From positions 3,468,035 through 3,532,034 of the forward strand of contig OY365818.1 of the NCBI GenBank assembly GCA_959347315.1: 64,000 bases of DNA, given 5' to 3'. Position numbers and translations under genes: made by a program. Positions 24,797 through 37,500 of this stretch are shown piece after piece. The DNA is from Bimastos eiseni (lineage: Eukaryota; Annelida; Clitellata; Crassiclitellata; Lumbricidae). Under the pieces are notes generated by a model. That model worked only from the letters and a program-made list of their open reading frames with translations, ran no database searches and was not told where the DNA came from. Every line of letters starts with the position of its first letter. Position 1 is the first letter of the stretch.

Positions 24797-25260
24797 TTAT
24801 TGATCCAAGCAAGTACTACAAGTATAATTCAAATCTAGATTTTTTAAGGAAAAGGAGCCAACAAGGAAGAAACCCCAAAAAGGACACAAGTCCCGTAGTC
24901 GGGTCACCCCAACACGACAAGTAATTATGGCAGCTGATGTGACATTGAAACATGGAAAAAAATACTTAACTATGTGCATAATGACAATAAATTTATCTAT
25001 CTATAGGTGCACACATAATCTGAATTGATCAAATATTCAAATATTCGCATATTCTTTTTTTAAAAGAACCGAGATTTTTCCAGGAACGTATTTCCTCTGG
25101 TAGGTTGTTCCAAGCCTTTGGGCCGAAGTATCTAATTGAAAACATTCGTGTATTAGTTCTGGAAAACACAGGTCTGTAGTTGGCGGAGGATCGTACACTA
25201 GATGGGTTTATAACAGAAAGGGAGGGAAAGTAGTTATTAAACACAACGGGCCGTTGACTG
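24797..25260 (-). mobile_element. LINE 3' end: ORF2 C-terminus plus 3' UTR
   Basis: The minus-strand ORF ending at 25029 contains FSIRYFGPKAWNNLPEEIR followed by SFKKRICEYL, the conserved C-terminal signature of many LINE reverse transcriptases (GP..WN.LP..IR...FK..L). The sequence below it, to about 24797, carries an AATAAA on the minus strand and probably is the element's 3' UTR. 5'-truncated and not functional. Confidence 0.7.
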
Positions 25261-26948
25261 TGAGTATATTTTTACATGAATTCAAGGGTTTGGTTTGGTT
25301 TGCATATTTACATCGATACATACATGTATGCATACATACACGCATGCATATATACAGACAGACAGTCAGACAGGCTACAGGCAGGCAGGCAGACAGACAG
25401 ACAGCACTTACAACTAATAGTACTAACCAGTATTTAGTATAAAAGCTGAGAGGATAAGCGTTCCATAGACCAGCCTTCGCATTAAAGCCGCACTTTCCAT
25501 TACCGTCAGATGGCGCTAGGTGCAATGGACAAGTTTAACCTACACAGGTGAAAACAATCAGATAATCAAAAGTCAATCTGCGTTTGATCAGCATCGGAAA
25601 TTCAATTACACCAACTCGGAAACGAGTCTCAATAACAAAGTTTTGAAGTTGACCTCGAAAAGCAACGTTTTAAGAAAACTTCTGGTTAAATATACTGAAT
25701 GGCCAATGAAAAGTAGTGAAAATCATCAATAAATTCACTCGAATGCTATACAAATGAATCTATTCCCATAATAATCGAAATTCCAATTGCTTGGTTTCTC
25801 TTTACTCTAACTACTCCGAGAGATGTCTGTTGTGTAATTGCTTTTAATGATTATTTTGTGATTATAATTCTCTGATTGTCATAATAGGAGGTTCCCGCAG
25901 TGTGTCTGCAAACGGTTCAATAAAGTACATACTTACTTTTAAAATGAAACTTTAAAAAGTGACTATGAGACTTGGTAGACTATTAGTTCTGGGGATTCTT
26001 GATCAGCTCTGCTCACTGCAGTGCCTGCTCATTGCTCAACCAGTCCAAAGATATGTCACCAGACACAAAAGCCTTTCACTTTTCACTCTTAAAATGGCTG
26101 AATAATGTGAATATACCTAACTTCATGAATCCCACCCTAACAGTGTTGGAGAGGTGCTCAAAGGGCTCTATATTAATGTTCTAATTGATAAATAAACATA
26201 TGAACCACAAAATACAGTTGCATTAACTGATCAATCAATCAAAAATGCTTGATATAGCAACCCTTCAAGAAATCTATGCAGAGGCTCTCAATCTTATCTT
26301 TAGTGAACCTTTGCAGTCAAGTGCACATTAAAACTGGGCAACAGGAAGTCTTAAGAACTGTACTCAGACTTAAAAAGAGGGGTGTTTCCGGTTTAGAGCA
26401 AGAGACAGTATCCGTGGGAGAGCCCCAAAGATGAGGAGGCAAAGACTTGCAGATAGAAGAAGGACTGGCCATTGTGATTGAGCATGAAAATTACAATAAA
26501 ATACGATGAGCAAAGATATAGCCTTGGTGGCCACTGGCAAGAGAGTTGAAACACAAGCAGACTGAGGAGAGTTCAGAGGTCAGGTGGAGAAAAAGGCACT
26601 GTGATCGAAAGCAGGTCAATCAGTTTGATTTCTAGAAATGCTCATCAACATGAGAATTGCCTTTAATAGGAATACAGGATGTAATCAAAGGCAAGCCTCT
26701 CATTGACAGACCAGATCTGGTTGGGCTTCACCTTGCCAGAACCACAAATCCTGAAACTCATATGAACAGCAGTTAAAGTGCTGAAGCCATTATAAAACAT
26801 GTGACACTATAAACAATTAGACGCAAAACCAATAGGCCATTAATTAAACTAATAAGCCAAAATAAACTAATTTCATTAATTGTCAAAATTTAGTGTAGGA
26901 CATTATTATCGTCAGATCCTGCCATCAGCCATATGGTGGCGATGGGTA

Positions 26949-27237
26949 CGAATAAATGGGATCAACCCGAATCATCGAAACTCGAATCCCCGAAAACGCT
27001 TAAAAGACCAAAAAGCCTGATTCCCCGAAAACAGCAATGTACTATTGAAAACCGCTTAACTGTCTCAAAAAAGCACAATTCATTCATCAATCCAGCTTCT
27101 GCATGAATTCTTTTCATCCATCCAGCTTCCATTTAAGCAAAATCCTTTTCATCAATCCGGCTTCGTTTTCGGGGATACGGCATAAATCAGTTTCGGGGAT
27201 TCGGGTTTTGGCGATTCGCTACGCACCCGAATAAATG
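26949..27237. mobile_element. MITE-like element with imperfect terminal inverted repeats
   Basis: A 269-bp segment (26959-27227) is flanked on both sides by the identical 10-mer cgaataaatg, a probable target-site duplication. Its ends are imperfect inverted repeats sharing 'cgaatccccgaaa' and 'ccccgaaaac' motifs on opposite strands. No ORF. Size, TIRs and an 8-10 bp duplication fit a non-autonomous DNA transposon (hAT- or MULE-type), superfamily unproven. Confidence 0.65.
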
Positions 27238-29415
27238 ACCTCTGCTGTTCGCAGTCAGTCATCAAGTCTATTGCTACCCTTAGTGTTAGTCCAAGTGATA
27301 TTATCTGACCATTTATACTTAATCTATCAAGCATAGTCTTACTCTGCCTACGCTTTGTTTTCCTTTGAATTTTCCATGTAGTGCATTGCGTGGGATTGTA
27401 TGAACTGACATTCTCAATTAATACTAGGAAGTAACGAATCACAGATCATGTTCATGTTGACTCACAACTTTTATATTATTTGGTGTCCACGATATTTAAT
27501 GACACATTTTACTCATTCGTATATTATCCTGAATCAAAATTTTGGTGACAAATCTGTAAGTTTCTCTGAGTTTTAGTACAATTTTTTCCTGCAAATAGCT
27601 TGTTCAAATAATAAATGAGCCATAATTGTGGGACATCAGGGAGGGTCTAGAGCTCATGGGCTGCAGCCCCCAGGTCTCCCCTGAAGAGCCCCACTCACGG
27701 TGTCCATAATCACATCATCATGCATCAGCTTCGTGCTACACTTTCCAAGCAGCCTGTTTCAGAGCTTATGGCTTCTAATGTTTACCCTACTTCAATAGTA
27801 ATAGTTACTGTTCAACAAAGTTTTATCATAACAAAACAAGACTGGCGTTGCCCTCCTCCTTTTTCAGGTTTGGGACAGGAAAAATCTGAGTACGAGCAGT
27901 GGCTTCCACCCTGGCTTCAATGTTCACTGCTGAACTTCGTAAGGAGGGCATCATAAAATTACAGGTGTATTTCTTAAGTATTGTATCGTGGCTTTCGGGT
28001 TAAAGCGTTTCTCTCTCCACTTTTCTGCTTCCAGTTAATAAAACGAACCCTGATAAATTCATCACCTTGTCCGATTTTTAAAACTTCTTTTGATCTTGAA
28101 TACCTTTCATTTACAATTCACAGTAGTGTCTGTTTCGCCGATTTTGAGGTTTTTAGACAAAAGTAACAAGCACTATATTATGATAGACAATCCCTTACCT
28201 TGGTAACCTTCAATCGCGTTGAACACTTACAGAAATACTTTCACGCTATCTTAAATTTATTTTGTTCTATCTCGACGACTCTATTTATATGTCTGTAGAA
28301 TTATAACGTCAATTAATCGACGATTTTCACATCAAGCTCTTGCTCTTGGTACGTATCAGCACACCTGATTGACAACAGAATGGGTGAGGGTTCGAAAGAT
28401 GACGATTTTCATCGAAATGTATCGTAAAAATGTACGGTAGCCAAAAAGTAACCTTGCGCTACAGCCTAGAGGTCGTCGGTTTTCAACTTGCATTTACTTT
28501 TTTAGTATAATTATTAACGCGCAGTTTTGATCAAATTAAAATGCCGCTAATACTAGGACTATTGCATATTTTTAAAGAGTCGGCGTCTAAATTCTTGCTT
28601 AATCGGGATTCTCCATTTTTTTAAGGACGGGATTCTCCATTTTTTTAAGGAACCTTTATGCTGTAGGTCAACGTTACCTAATTACGGCTCACCTTGGTTT
28701 TAGGTGTGTCTTTCACCATGCGATTCTTAAGGGCCCTGACCGAGCCCGCGATCAACTTTATGGGGAGCGAAGTTTTACTGCAGGTCTACTGAATCATTCA
28801 GCAAAGTTGTTATAGGCTCTCGTATATTTTTTCGTATGAAACGAAGAGTTATCATTTTGGGAGACAACGCACATACGAACACTGACAGTACAGTTGAAAT
28901 TCGATCCCTATAAATCGTTTTTGTGCCGATACTGCAAAATTACGTTAAAACTCCTCTATCTATGACAGTGAAACTATCATAATTATGGTCGATGACTTGT
29001 TCCAATCTAGATCTGACGCCTTTAGTCAAAAGTGTCAATTTGCAACTTCAAAATTTTTCCAAAGACAGAAATATGTCGTTACTTGGCTACTTTCTAACGT
29101 GAAACGAATTTAGTTAATATCTGTTTTCATAAAGCTCTAAAATGTGCGGTGCCAGTAACCTATCTATCATCTATTATTTGCTTCACTTTTCTGCAATTTA
29201 CGGTTTGATTACGTTGTTATTTTTATATTTAGGGTATAGAAACGTTTAGATGTTCATCCCTTCGGAAATATTCAATTACTTCTATTCTTAGATTATGGAA
29301 ACATTCCTTTCATTGCGTTCAACAGGCAAGTATTCTATAGATCGAATTTCGCGCGCAAGAGACATTTGTTCGAGGTTGGCTTTTAGTGTAATGTTTGTGG
29401 ACATTTGGATTTGAA

Positions 29416-32400
29416 ATGGAAACTTCTGACATTTCAACAACGAAGCCTTCGAATGGCTATCACGGGCCAGCTTCGTCCGACGAAGACCGTTGTGATATCA
29501 GTAATGAAACAGAGTAAGCGGTAAAATTACTTTTGTTCTGACGGTGTACTTTCTTTTCTGCAGGTCTCACCGACTATCTGGTTCAATACCCCACTCCGAT
29601 CAAAGTCCTGGATCTGTTTACTCATCATACCATATTTGGCGTAGGTCACAAGTCAAGTGAAGCATATAGGTCTTGAACCAAATTCCCGACTTGTCGAATA
29701 TTTTAACCCTCTAACTCTCGAATATCAGCCCCCCCCAACCACTACACTCACAGCGGAAAAACTAAAGGTATTGAAATATTGTTATGCACCTGTAATGAAA
29801 AACAACATGGGATGTCAAGCAATTCAGAATCGAAAGTTTCAATGGTTTTCGATTTTGGCTCTTAAAAGTTGCTATGGTAACAACATTAAGTCTAAAATGG
29901 TTTAATAATGCTGCAAATGCAAGAAATTTGGTCAATCGTATAGGGATAGAGGGAATCAACCACTCCTCATACTGCCCTACTCGCCAGTGTGTTATCCAAT
30001 ACTCTACAGTAATTTCCCAGGTCCCCAAAGGGGAATTAATCATGATGCCTCCGAATCTGCTATTGAAGTGGTGCTATATAAATGTTCAATTAACAATTAC
30101 AGTAATTGCTGAAGTTGAGAAAAGCCATTTTGTTATACTCCTACCTTTAGACCCTTTATTCAAGATTCTTACTCATGCCATTGATTTACTTTTGTTGAAA
30201 CAATGCATAATTACCATTATTTTCATCATAGATATTGTTATGGTTCCATTACATAATTGCATTGCATTTCATGATGCAGGTCTGTTGTGGTCGCAAGCAA
30301 GAAGCGAGCGGATTACTTGGAGTGGCCAGAGTACTTCATGGCAGTCGCTTTTCTTTCAGCTCAGAGGAGCAAAGATCCAGCCACACAGGTCAGCTTGGGT
30401 CTTTGAAATTCTACTATAAGGCTTCCCTACCAATTACAGTTGATTAAGTTATTCGATTGGGTTATTATTGGGCTATGAGATTGGAATTAAACCATGTTTT
30501 GTGGTTGCCTGCTGTTTGACTGGTCAGATATTTTGCACCTCAAAGTACCATGGCAGAAATGCCATTGTACTATCGCTGAATTAGCACGAAGTACTGTAAC
30601 AGTAGTACCATAAAGCACTGTGACAGAAGTACCTCCGAGTACTGTGGCAGAAGTACTTCAAGGTACTGTGTGGCAGAAGTAGTGCAAAGTACTGCCACAA
30701 AGTGCTGTGGCAGAAGTACCTCAAAGTACTGTGGCAGAAGTACCTGAAGGTATTATCGTGCTCAACTCAAATCCAGAGCAGTGTCTTGCATATGTCTTGA
30801 AGCATGCAAAAATTTGGTCTTGTTGGGAGCAATTCAAGCAGTGAGCTAAGGCTATTGCAGTTGCAATCATCTGGACGCGTCAGAGTGAAGGAGTAGACAT
30901 AAGTTGTGGTGGCTTTGAATGATTAATTTTATCGTATGAGACTTAAAACTGATGCAATTTGGCTTTATTCTGACCCAATTGACTCTAATCTCCATTTGAC
31001 TCTAATCTGATCCATTTGACTCTAATCTGACACAGTCGACTCTAATCTGATCCCTTTGCTTTAATCTGATGATTTAATCTGACATGGTTGATGTATTTTA
31101 CTCTGATCTGACACATTTGTTTCCATCTATTTTGGTGGTTTTTAGGTCGGGGCGTGTATCGTGAACGAGGAGAAGAAGATAGTCGGTGTCGGCTACAATG
31201 GAATGCCAAACGGATGCAGCGACGATATTCTTCCGTGGAGGAAGTCGGGCGATTGGCTTGATACGAAATATCCCTACGGTAAGCACAGAAAAAGTTGCTC
31301 AGTTAAAAGACATTACAAGCTATGCTCCGTGACTAAGTTTCCCCTAAAGATGACCAGATATCATGAACACTATGTTGCTTAAAGTCCCTTGCATTGACTA
31401 ATTATGTTATGTAATTAGAATTGTGCATTAATGATGGCCACTGCAATAACCAATCTTGCACATCGAGCGACATTCAAACACTACAGTTAAGCTTATGACA
31501 TGATTCCCAAAATTGCAAGTGGTTATGCATCGGAGACTATACAGAAATGTGTTCATAGAAATAGCGTTTACAGTGAAATCTATTTACTATTGTAACCTAC
31601 TGAGCTGAGAACATAAGATAGACAAAACCCTTTGCATTAAAACTGAAATGGTTACAAATTTAAATACTATTTAACTTAACATTTCCATTGACAATGGGAA
31701 GCAAATAGTATTGTACTGCTGTCAATGCCACAAAAAATTGCTATTGCAATAAGAAATTTTGCTGTGTATTGAATGTTGTTATGTTTTCCATTTTTTGCAG
31801 TATGCCATGCCGAATTGAACGCCATCCTCAACAAAAACTCCAGTGACGTCAAAAACTGCACGTTGTACGTCGCGTTGTTTCCCTGTAATGAGTGCGCAAA
31901 GCTTATCATTCAATCGGGAATCAAGGAGGTCGTCTACATGTCGGACAAGCACAAGGAGAAACCAGCGTTTAAGGCCTCCAGACGCCTGCTCGAATGGGCA
32001 AATATCAAGTGCAGGTAGAGCTGAGGGTCTTTATAACATTCTATTCTTACTGTCAGATAGAACGTCATGTGCAGGTAGAACTGAGGGATCTTTCTATTAA
32101 AAAAACGGTCATACTGTTACTGTAAGACAGTTTTTGAATGTTGAGTGCAGTTAGAACTGATGACCTTTCTAAAATAACTTTCTTGCTGTTAATGTAAGAC
32201 AGGTTTTGTAGAACTGAGTGATCTTTCTAAAAAAAAGCACTCGTACTGATAGTCAACATGTAAGACCGTTCTTAGATATTTCATTTAAACTTTGACAAGA
32301 TTAGCCAGTCATGGGTTAGAAGTAGTAACAACTTCACTTCTCTTCCCCTTGGCATTTGAGGGCAGGTTCTATGTTCAGAGAGCCAGTGCAGAGAACAAGA

Positions 32401-33005
32401 AAGGTGAATAGATGAATAAGACAACACTGTTTGGTCATGCCCCTAAACGTTGGAACTGAAGTGAATAGGATAATGGCAGGAGTAACCCCTCCCTTTTGGA
32501 TCCTAACATCGATGGTTTCCTAACGAAAGTTATGTGAGATATATTCAGAAACCTGAATTGAGTTTTTCATCGATTCCCAGATTAAGTTGTGTCAGTTTTT
32601 TTTACCCCGCCATTGTCGTTTTCGGGTGATGCCATCCCAAGTCTGGATAATGGAAGAGGGCAATGCAATCATCATTGTTATGAAACAGCATTGTTAATTA
32701 GAAAACTATCAAGTAATTCTGTGTTTGTGAAAATAGAAGGCAAAACAAAATTTCACAGCAGTGTTGCAAGCATTATATTAAAGACAGAAAGTTTGAACAG
32801 GTTTCTCACATTTGGTGACAATGAAACTATAATTTTACACTGTCATCGAGAATGTCAAGTTCAGAATCACTAGCAGAATATTCAGGAACAGTCATGAGTG
32901 TCATAATTCAACTGGTTTTTGTTTTGTTTTTGTTTCAGTCCTTTTGAGCCGAAGCGATCGAAGATTGTTATAGATTTTGAATGCCTCGAAAGCACTGGAC
33001 AGTAG
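29416..33005 (+). CDS. DCTD: Deoxycytidylate (dCMP) deaminase, five coding exons
   Basis: DCTD converts dCMP to dUMP, the substrate of thymidylate synthase, in the cytosol; the enzyme is a zinc-dependent allosteric hexamer. Exons: 29416-29513 (ATG), 30280-30388, 31146-31278, 31801-32014, 32939-33005 (TAG). Phases close exactly to give 206 residues (human about 178, so a longer N-terminus here). Recognisable blocks in order: [40 protein letters not shown], the catalytic CHAELNAI (zinc His and proton-shuttle Glu), [20 protein letters not shown] with the PCNEC zinc cysteines, and C-terminal [14 protein letters not shown]. All catalytic residues are intact. An 81-bp in-frame candidate exon lies in intron 1. 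The donor of exon 4 is repeated in tandem downstream. Introns hold minisatellites. Confidence 0.95.
29564..29644 (+). CDS. Candidate in-frame cassette exon of DCTD (81 bp)
   Basis: It lies between DCTD exons 1 and 2, with a strong acceptor (pyrimidine tract then ctgcag) and a GT donor (gtag then gtcaca). Its length is 27 codons with no stop in the DCTD phase, so inclusion adds 27 Ser/His-rich residues (starting [16 protein letters not shown]) before SVVVASKKR without changing frame. No known DCTD has this insert as far as I recall. Chance retention of an open 81-bp stretch is possible. Confidence 0.4.
   Translation, partial: VSPTIWFNTPLRSKSWICLLIIPYLA
30590..30755. repeat. ~24-bp minisatellite in DCTD intron 2
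   Basis: About seven copies of 'caaagtactgtggcagaagt' plus 'acct', with variants. Confidence 0.85.
30960..31110. repeat. ~22-bp minisatellite in DCTD intron 2
   Basis: Six or seven copies of 'tgactctaatctgatccatt' variants end shortly before the exon at 31146. Confidence 0.85.
32005..32245. repeat. ~70-80 bp tandem repeat built on the DCTD exon 4 donor
   Basis: The exon-intron junction 'gtgcaggtagagctgagg' recurs at about 32070 as 'gtgcaggtagaactgaggga', then at about 32142 and 32210 in more decayed form, each followed by 'tctttct' and 'tactgtaagacag'. The real splice donor is thus followed by decoy donors. Confidence 0.75.
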
Positions 33006-34187
33006 CTTATTTTAAGGAGATGTATTTTAAACTTATCTTTCTGGCTGCAGAAAGATTTTCATGCATTACTGCAGTCAAGCAAAAGCATTTCAAATTTAGA
33101 GTGATTGTGAATTTATTTTAAAACATCTTTCGAGTGGTCTTTCAAACTCTGTTTTTCAAACTGATTCTGTTACCAAGTGCAAAAATGTCTGTGGAGCTGT
33201 TCTCGTTAGACTTCGGTTGAGGTGCTATGAACTGTATGTACATTGGTGATGCTGTAGTTGAATTGTGTTAACTTTCTGCTCTGTTATCAAGAACAGTAGA
33301 ATTATTGTATTATGTCCATAGCATTGGGTGATTTCTAGTTTGAAATAGAAAGTCTAGATTAGGACATTTCTTCCTGTTGATAAACTTATGAGTCATTAAT
33401 ACATGATTTTAATCATAGCAGACAACACAGCTTTTCTGTTTCCCAATGTGGCAGATTAGTTGATGAGCTGGAGTATACATGTAGTACAGACTTCCGTGGT
33501 GGAGTTTTTCCCTCACAAGTCGAATTTTGCTGACTTATCTGGAAAAAAATGGTGTGTGATGAATGTTTTAATTTGATTTACCTGCTATTGTTGATACAAC
33601 ACTCTCTAAGAAGTCTAATTTTGGCCTAAGTGTCTGCACAACCTTTCATCCTATCTCAAACCTGTAATTTCTATCTAAAACCCTTTATCAATCCATCAAT
33701 TAGCTTTATTGTTGCCGCAGCAGTACAGTAAAAAACCTGATACAATGGTAGATGTACAGTTGGTAACAATGGGTGGACCCAAAGGAACAGTAGTTCCGCA
33801 TGCAGCGTCTCCCTAATACTATTATCAAATTGTGTCCATCATTCAGATTTTTCTTTACCCATAGCTATCACGCCGTTGTTCTTTGGATGAAACGTTACGT
33901 TACAGAAATCTTTCAGATTGGTAAAAACTAAAATTTGGTAGAACCTTTGTGGATAAAACGTGTCTTTCAATACAGAACTGAAATTTATAATGCCTCAGAT
34001 GGAAGGACTAGAGAACACCAGTTCGCAGTAGGTTCGGAGAAGTTATTAGTCAGTAGTTTAGTAAATTAGGTTAGTAGCAGATTATTATTAGGTAACGGTA
34101 TTAGATTAGTATTGGGTTTAGCTAATTGGTTAGCATTAGGTTTAGTAGTAGGTTAGATTTATTATTAGCATTTGGTTTGTAGGTTTA

Positions 34188-34192
<5 letters not shown>

Positions 34193-34229
<37 letters not shown>
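34193..34229. repeat. (TA)n microsatellite
   Basis: Lies between the convergent DCTD and GM2A copy 1 genes. The rest of 33.01-34.50 kb is shared 3'-flanking sequence of the duplicated unit. Confidence 0.9.
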
Positions 34230-34232
<3 letters not shown>

Positions 34233-34506
34233 TCAAATTTGACTACTAGCAAATATTTTACATCAGCAAAACAATACACAGTAGGCTGAAAGAGTCGCCA
34301 GTGGTGGGCCCATGCACAAGCTTTGAGCCATCCAACTGATTCCCGTTGACAGCTGACAGATGGCGTGGGTGTTCAGAGTATGAAATCGTGATTAGTGAAC
34401 AGATCAACGCCCGTCAATAAGTTGGTGTCCTGCGCCTGTTGCTTGTGGCATTTCGAGTGGCGCTTTAGAAGTTCGGAGATACGATGACGGTGTATAGCGA
34501 ATTAGC

Positions 34507-37500
34507 TCACCCGACATTCTGCCAGATGTACAAGCAAGCGATGCGCTTCGTGTCCTTAAGGAGCATGACCGTGACGATGTACGATCCAGAGGGAACCTTA
34601 GCGATCAGAGAGAACTGCGTCGGTGGCAGACTGAAGACACCCTGAAAATATCCGTCAGAAGATCAATGTGTATATGCAATTAACATAACGAGTATAAGAG
34701 GGGGAGGCCGATGAGGAGGAGGAAAAGGAGGAGGTGGAAGATTAAAAAGACGAGAAAGAGGAGGTAGACAAGAAGAGGAGGGGATGGAAAAGGAAGAGGA
34801 GGTGTAAAAGGAGGAGGTGGAAGAGGGAGAAGATGAGGAAGAGGAGGTAGGAAAGAAGAGTAGGAGATGGAAAAGGAAGAGGAGGTGGAACAGAAAGAGG
34901 AAGAAGAGGTGAAAGAGGAGGAGGAAGAGGAGGTGGGAAAGGGAGAGGAGGTGGCAAAAGGAAGTGAAGGAAGAGGTGGAAAAGGAGGAGGAGGCGGTGG
35001 AAGTGGAAGAGGAAGAAGAGGAGGAGATAAAAAAGTAAGAGGAGATCAAGGTGGAAAAGAAAGAGGGTGATTAGAAAGAGAGGTGAATAAGTACTAGGAG
35101 GTGGAAAATGAAGAGGAGAAGGAGGTGTAAAAGGGTGGTAAAGGAAGTGAAGTTAGAAGTGGAAACGGAGGAGAATGAGGATATGGAAGAGGAAGAGGAG
35201 GAGGAAATGGAAAAGGAAGAGGAGGAGAGGTGGAAAATACTAGGTGGAAAAAGGAGAGGATGATGTGGAAAAGGGAGAGGAGGAGAGGTGGAAAAGTACT
35301 AGGAGGTGGAAAAAGGAGAGGATGAGGTGGAAAAGGGAGAGGAGAAAGTGGAAAAGTACTAGGAGGTGGAAAAAGGAGAGGATGAGGTGGAAAAGGGAGA
35401 GGAGAAAGTGGAAAAGTACTAGGAGGTGGAAAAAGGAGAGGATGAGGTGGAAAAGGGAGAGGAGAAAGTGGAAAAGTACTAGGAGGTGGAAAAAGGAGAG
35501 GATGAGGTGGAAAAGGGAGAGGAGAAAGTGGAAAAGTACTAGGAGGTGGAAAAAGGAGAGGATGAGGTGGAAAAGGGAGAGGAGAAAGTGGAAAAGTACT
35601 AGGAGGTGGAAAAAGGAGAGGATGAGGTGGAAAAGGGAGAGGAGAAAGTGGAAAAGTACTAGGAGGTGGAAAAAGGAGAGGATGAGGTGGAAAAGGGAGA
35701 GGAGAAAGTGGAAAAGTACTAGGAGGTGGAAAAAGGAGAGGATGAGGTGGAAAAGGGAGAGGAGAAAGTGGAAAAGTACTAGGAGGTGGAAAAAGGAGAG
35801 GATGAGGTGGAAAAGGGAGAGGAGAAAGTGGAAAAGTACTAGGAGGTGGAAAATTGAGAGGATGATGTGGAAAAGGAAAAGGAGGAGGATGTTGTGGAAG
35901 AGGATGAAGGGGTGGATGAGGAGGAGGTGGTGGAAGAGAAGGAGGAGAGAACGAGGCCTGCCTTTTTCAACGGGCAGATTGGATTCCGTCGCTCATCTTC
36001 ATAGCGATCTCCCTCGGCTGCTGCTGCTGCTGGTGGTGTTGGTTGGATGTCGCAGATGTCATCCCGATTGCATCCACCAGGTAGGTCCTTGCATATGTCG
36101 ACAATTTCCTTTTCAGTTCTCTTCCTTAGAAGAAATTTCACCTGAGATGAAACGATTCAAAATGAGCCTCTCGGTGATCAATAATTGACTGTCTGGTGAT
36201 CAATAATTGAGCTTCTAGTGAACAATAATTGACTCTCTGGTGATCATTATATGACTCTAGTGATCAATAAATGACTCTTGTGATCAATAATTGATTCTCT
36301 AGCGATCAATAAATTACTCTCTAGTGATGACGTAGCAGTATATTTAAATAGCTGATATCTAATTGGCCAAGGTAATAATGCCGACAATTCTATGAGTCGC
36401 CGACAGTGTCATAAATTGCCCGTTTTCTCTTATAATGTTGTTCAACTAGCATAGGGAAGCAATGTTCAACACATTTCATAATTGTAAGGCCACCTTATAT
36501 TATTTCGACCCGGGCAACGCCGGGTGGTGATTAAGCCAGTAACCTATATTGAAATGAATGGTTGTTGCTGATTGACCGCGATTGGTCCTTCGATGTCTTT
36601 GTCTACGGTTGCATTGAAAGAGACAATGATGTTTCCTGGAAGATGAAGAGGACGAGGAGAGATGGTGACGTTTCTGAGATGAATCAGCGATGCCTGGTCT
36701 CCGCAATCAAGCCATTCGTATCTGTTGATCTTGCGCTGAAAGTCAATCACAAATGCTTATGCCATTCAATCATTCATTCATTCAATCATTCATTCATTCA
36801 TTCATTCAGTCAGTCAGTCAGTCAGTCAGTCATTTGTTCAGTCATTCGTTCATTCATTCAATCATTCATACATGCATACATACATACATGCATACATACA
36901 TACATACATACATACATACATACATACATACATACATTCCGGAATTGTATATATAGCGCACTTTCAAGAAACCACTCAGAGGCGCTTCCATCCATTTAGA
37001 GCAATCTGTGACGACGTGCTGCAGTGGTACCCTAAATCGTGATGACGCGTTGTGATGACGCAGCGGTTGACGTATTGCGATGACGACAGACTGTGGCGTT
37101 GGACACTGTAGCCGATTAAGTTAGAGTGTTGGTGTCGGATGGAGTAAAGGACGTCGAGCAAAAGGTTCTTCACTCACAGAATTTGCACAGCGCCATCGAA
37201 AGATGGATGCTTTGTCATTAATTACACAATGACGCTTAATTAATGCATAATGTTGTTGTTGCTGCTGCTGATGATGACGACGACGACGACGGCGACGATG
37301 ATGATGATGTTGATGCTGATGCTGCTTGTCACGGTTGGCACTTGGCAATAAGCGAAACATGTTTGCAGCCAAAAAAAACTGCACGTGCCACTTGCTATAA
37401 ATACGTCTGTGATATTTATATTGCTGATATTTTTTCATTCTCTTTTCAGTCGGATGTTTTTTGTTTAGGGCAACTCATGTGGAATACAATAACAATGAGA

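Noticed and set aside
25208..25525. 105-codon minus-strand ORF with many cysteines
   Set aside because: Its centre is translated GACA/CATA repeat and its end overlaps the LINE fragment.
27152..27442. 96-codon minus-strand ORF
   Set aside because: Partly overlaps the MITE-like element's end and shows no recognisable motif or splice-consistent partner.
35290..35850. Possible CRISPR-like array (regular 60-bp repeats)
   Set aside because: No distinct spacers, pure purine content, and a eukaryotic intron setting: a simple tandem expansion.
35244..36188. Long plus-strand ORF of 314 codons, Lys/Arg/Trp-rich
   Set aside because: It exists only because the 60-bp repeat is a multiple of three. It runs into antisense of GM2A copy 1 exon C and resembles no protein.
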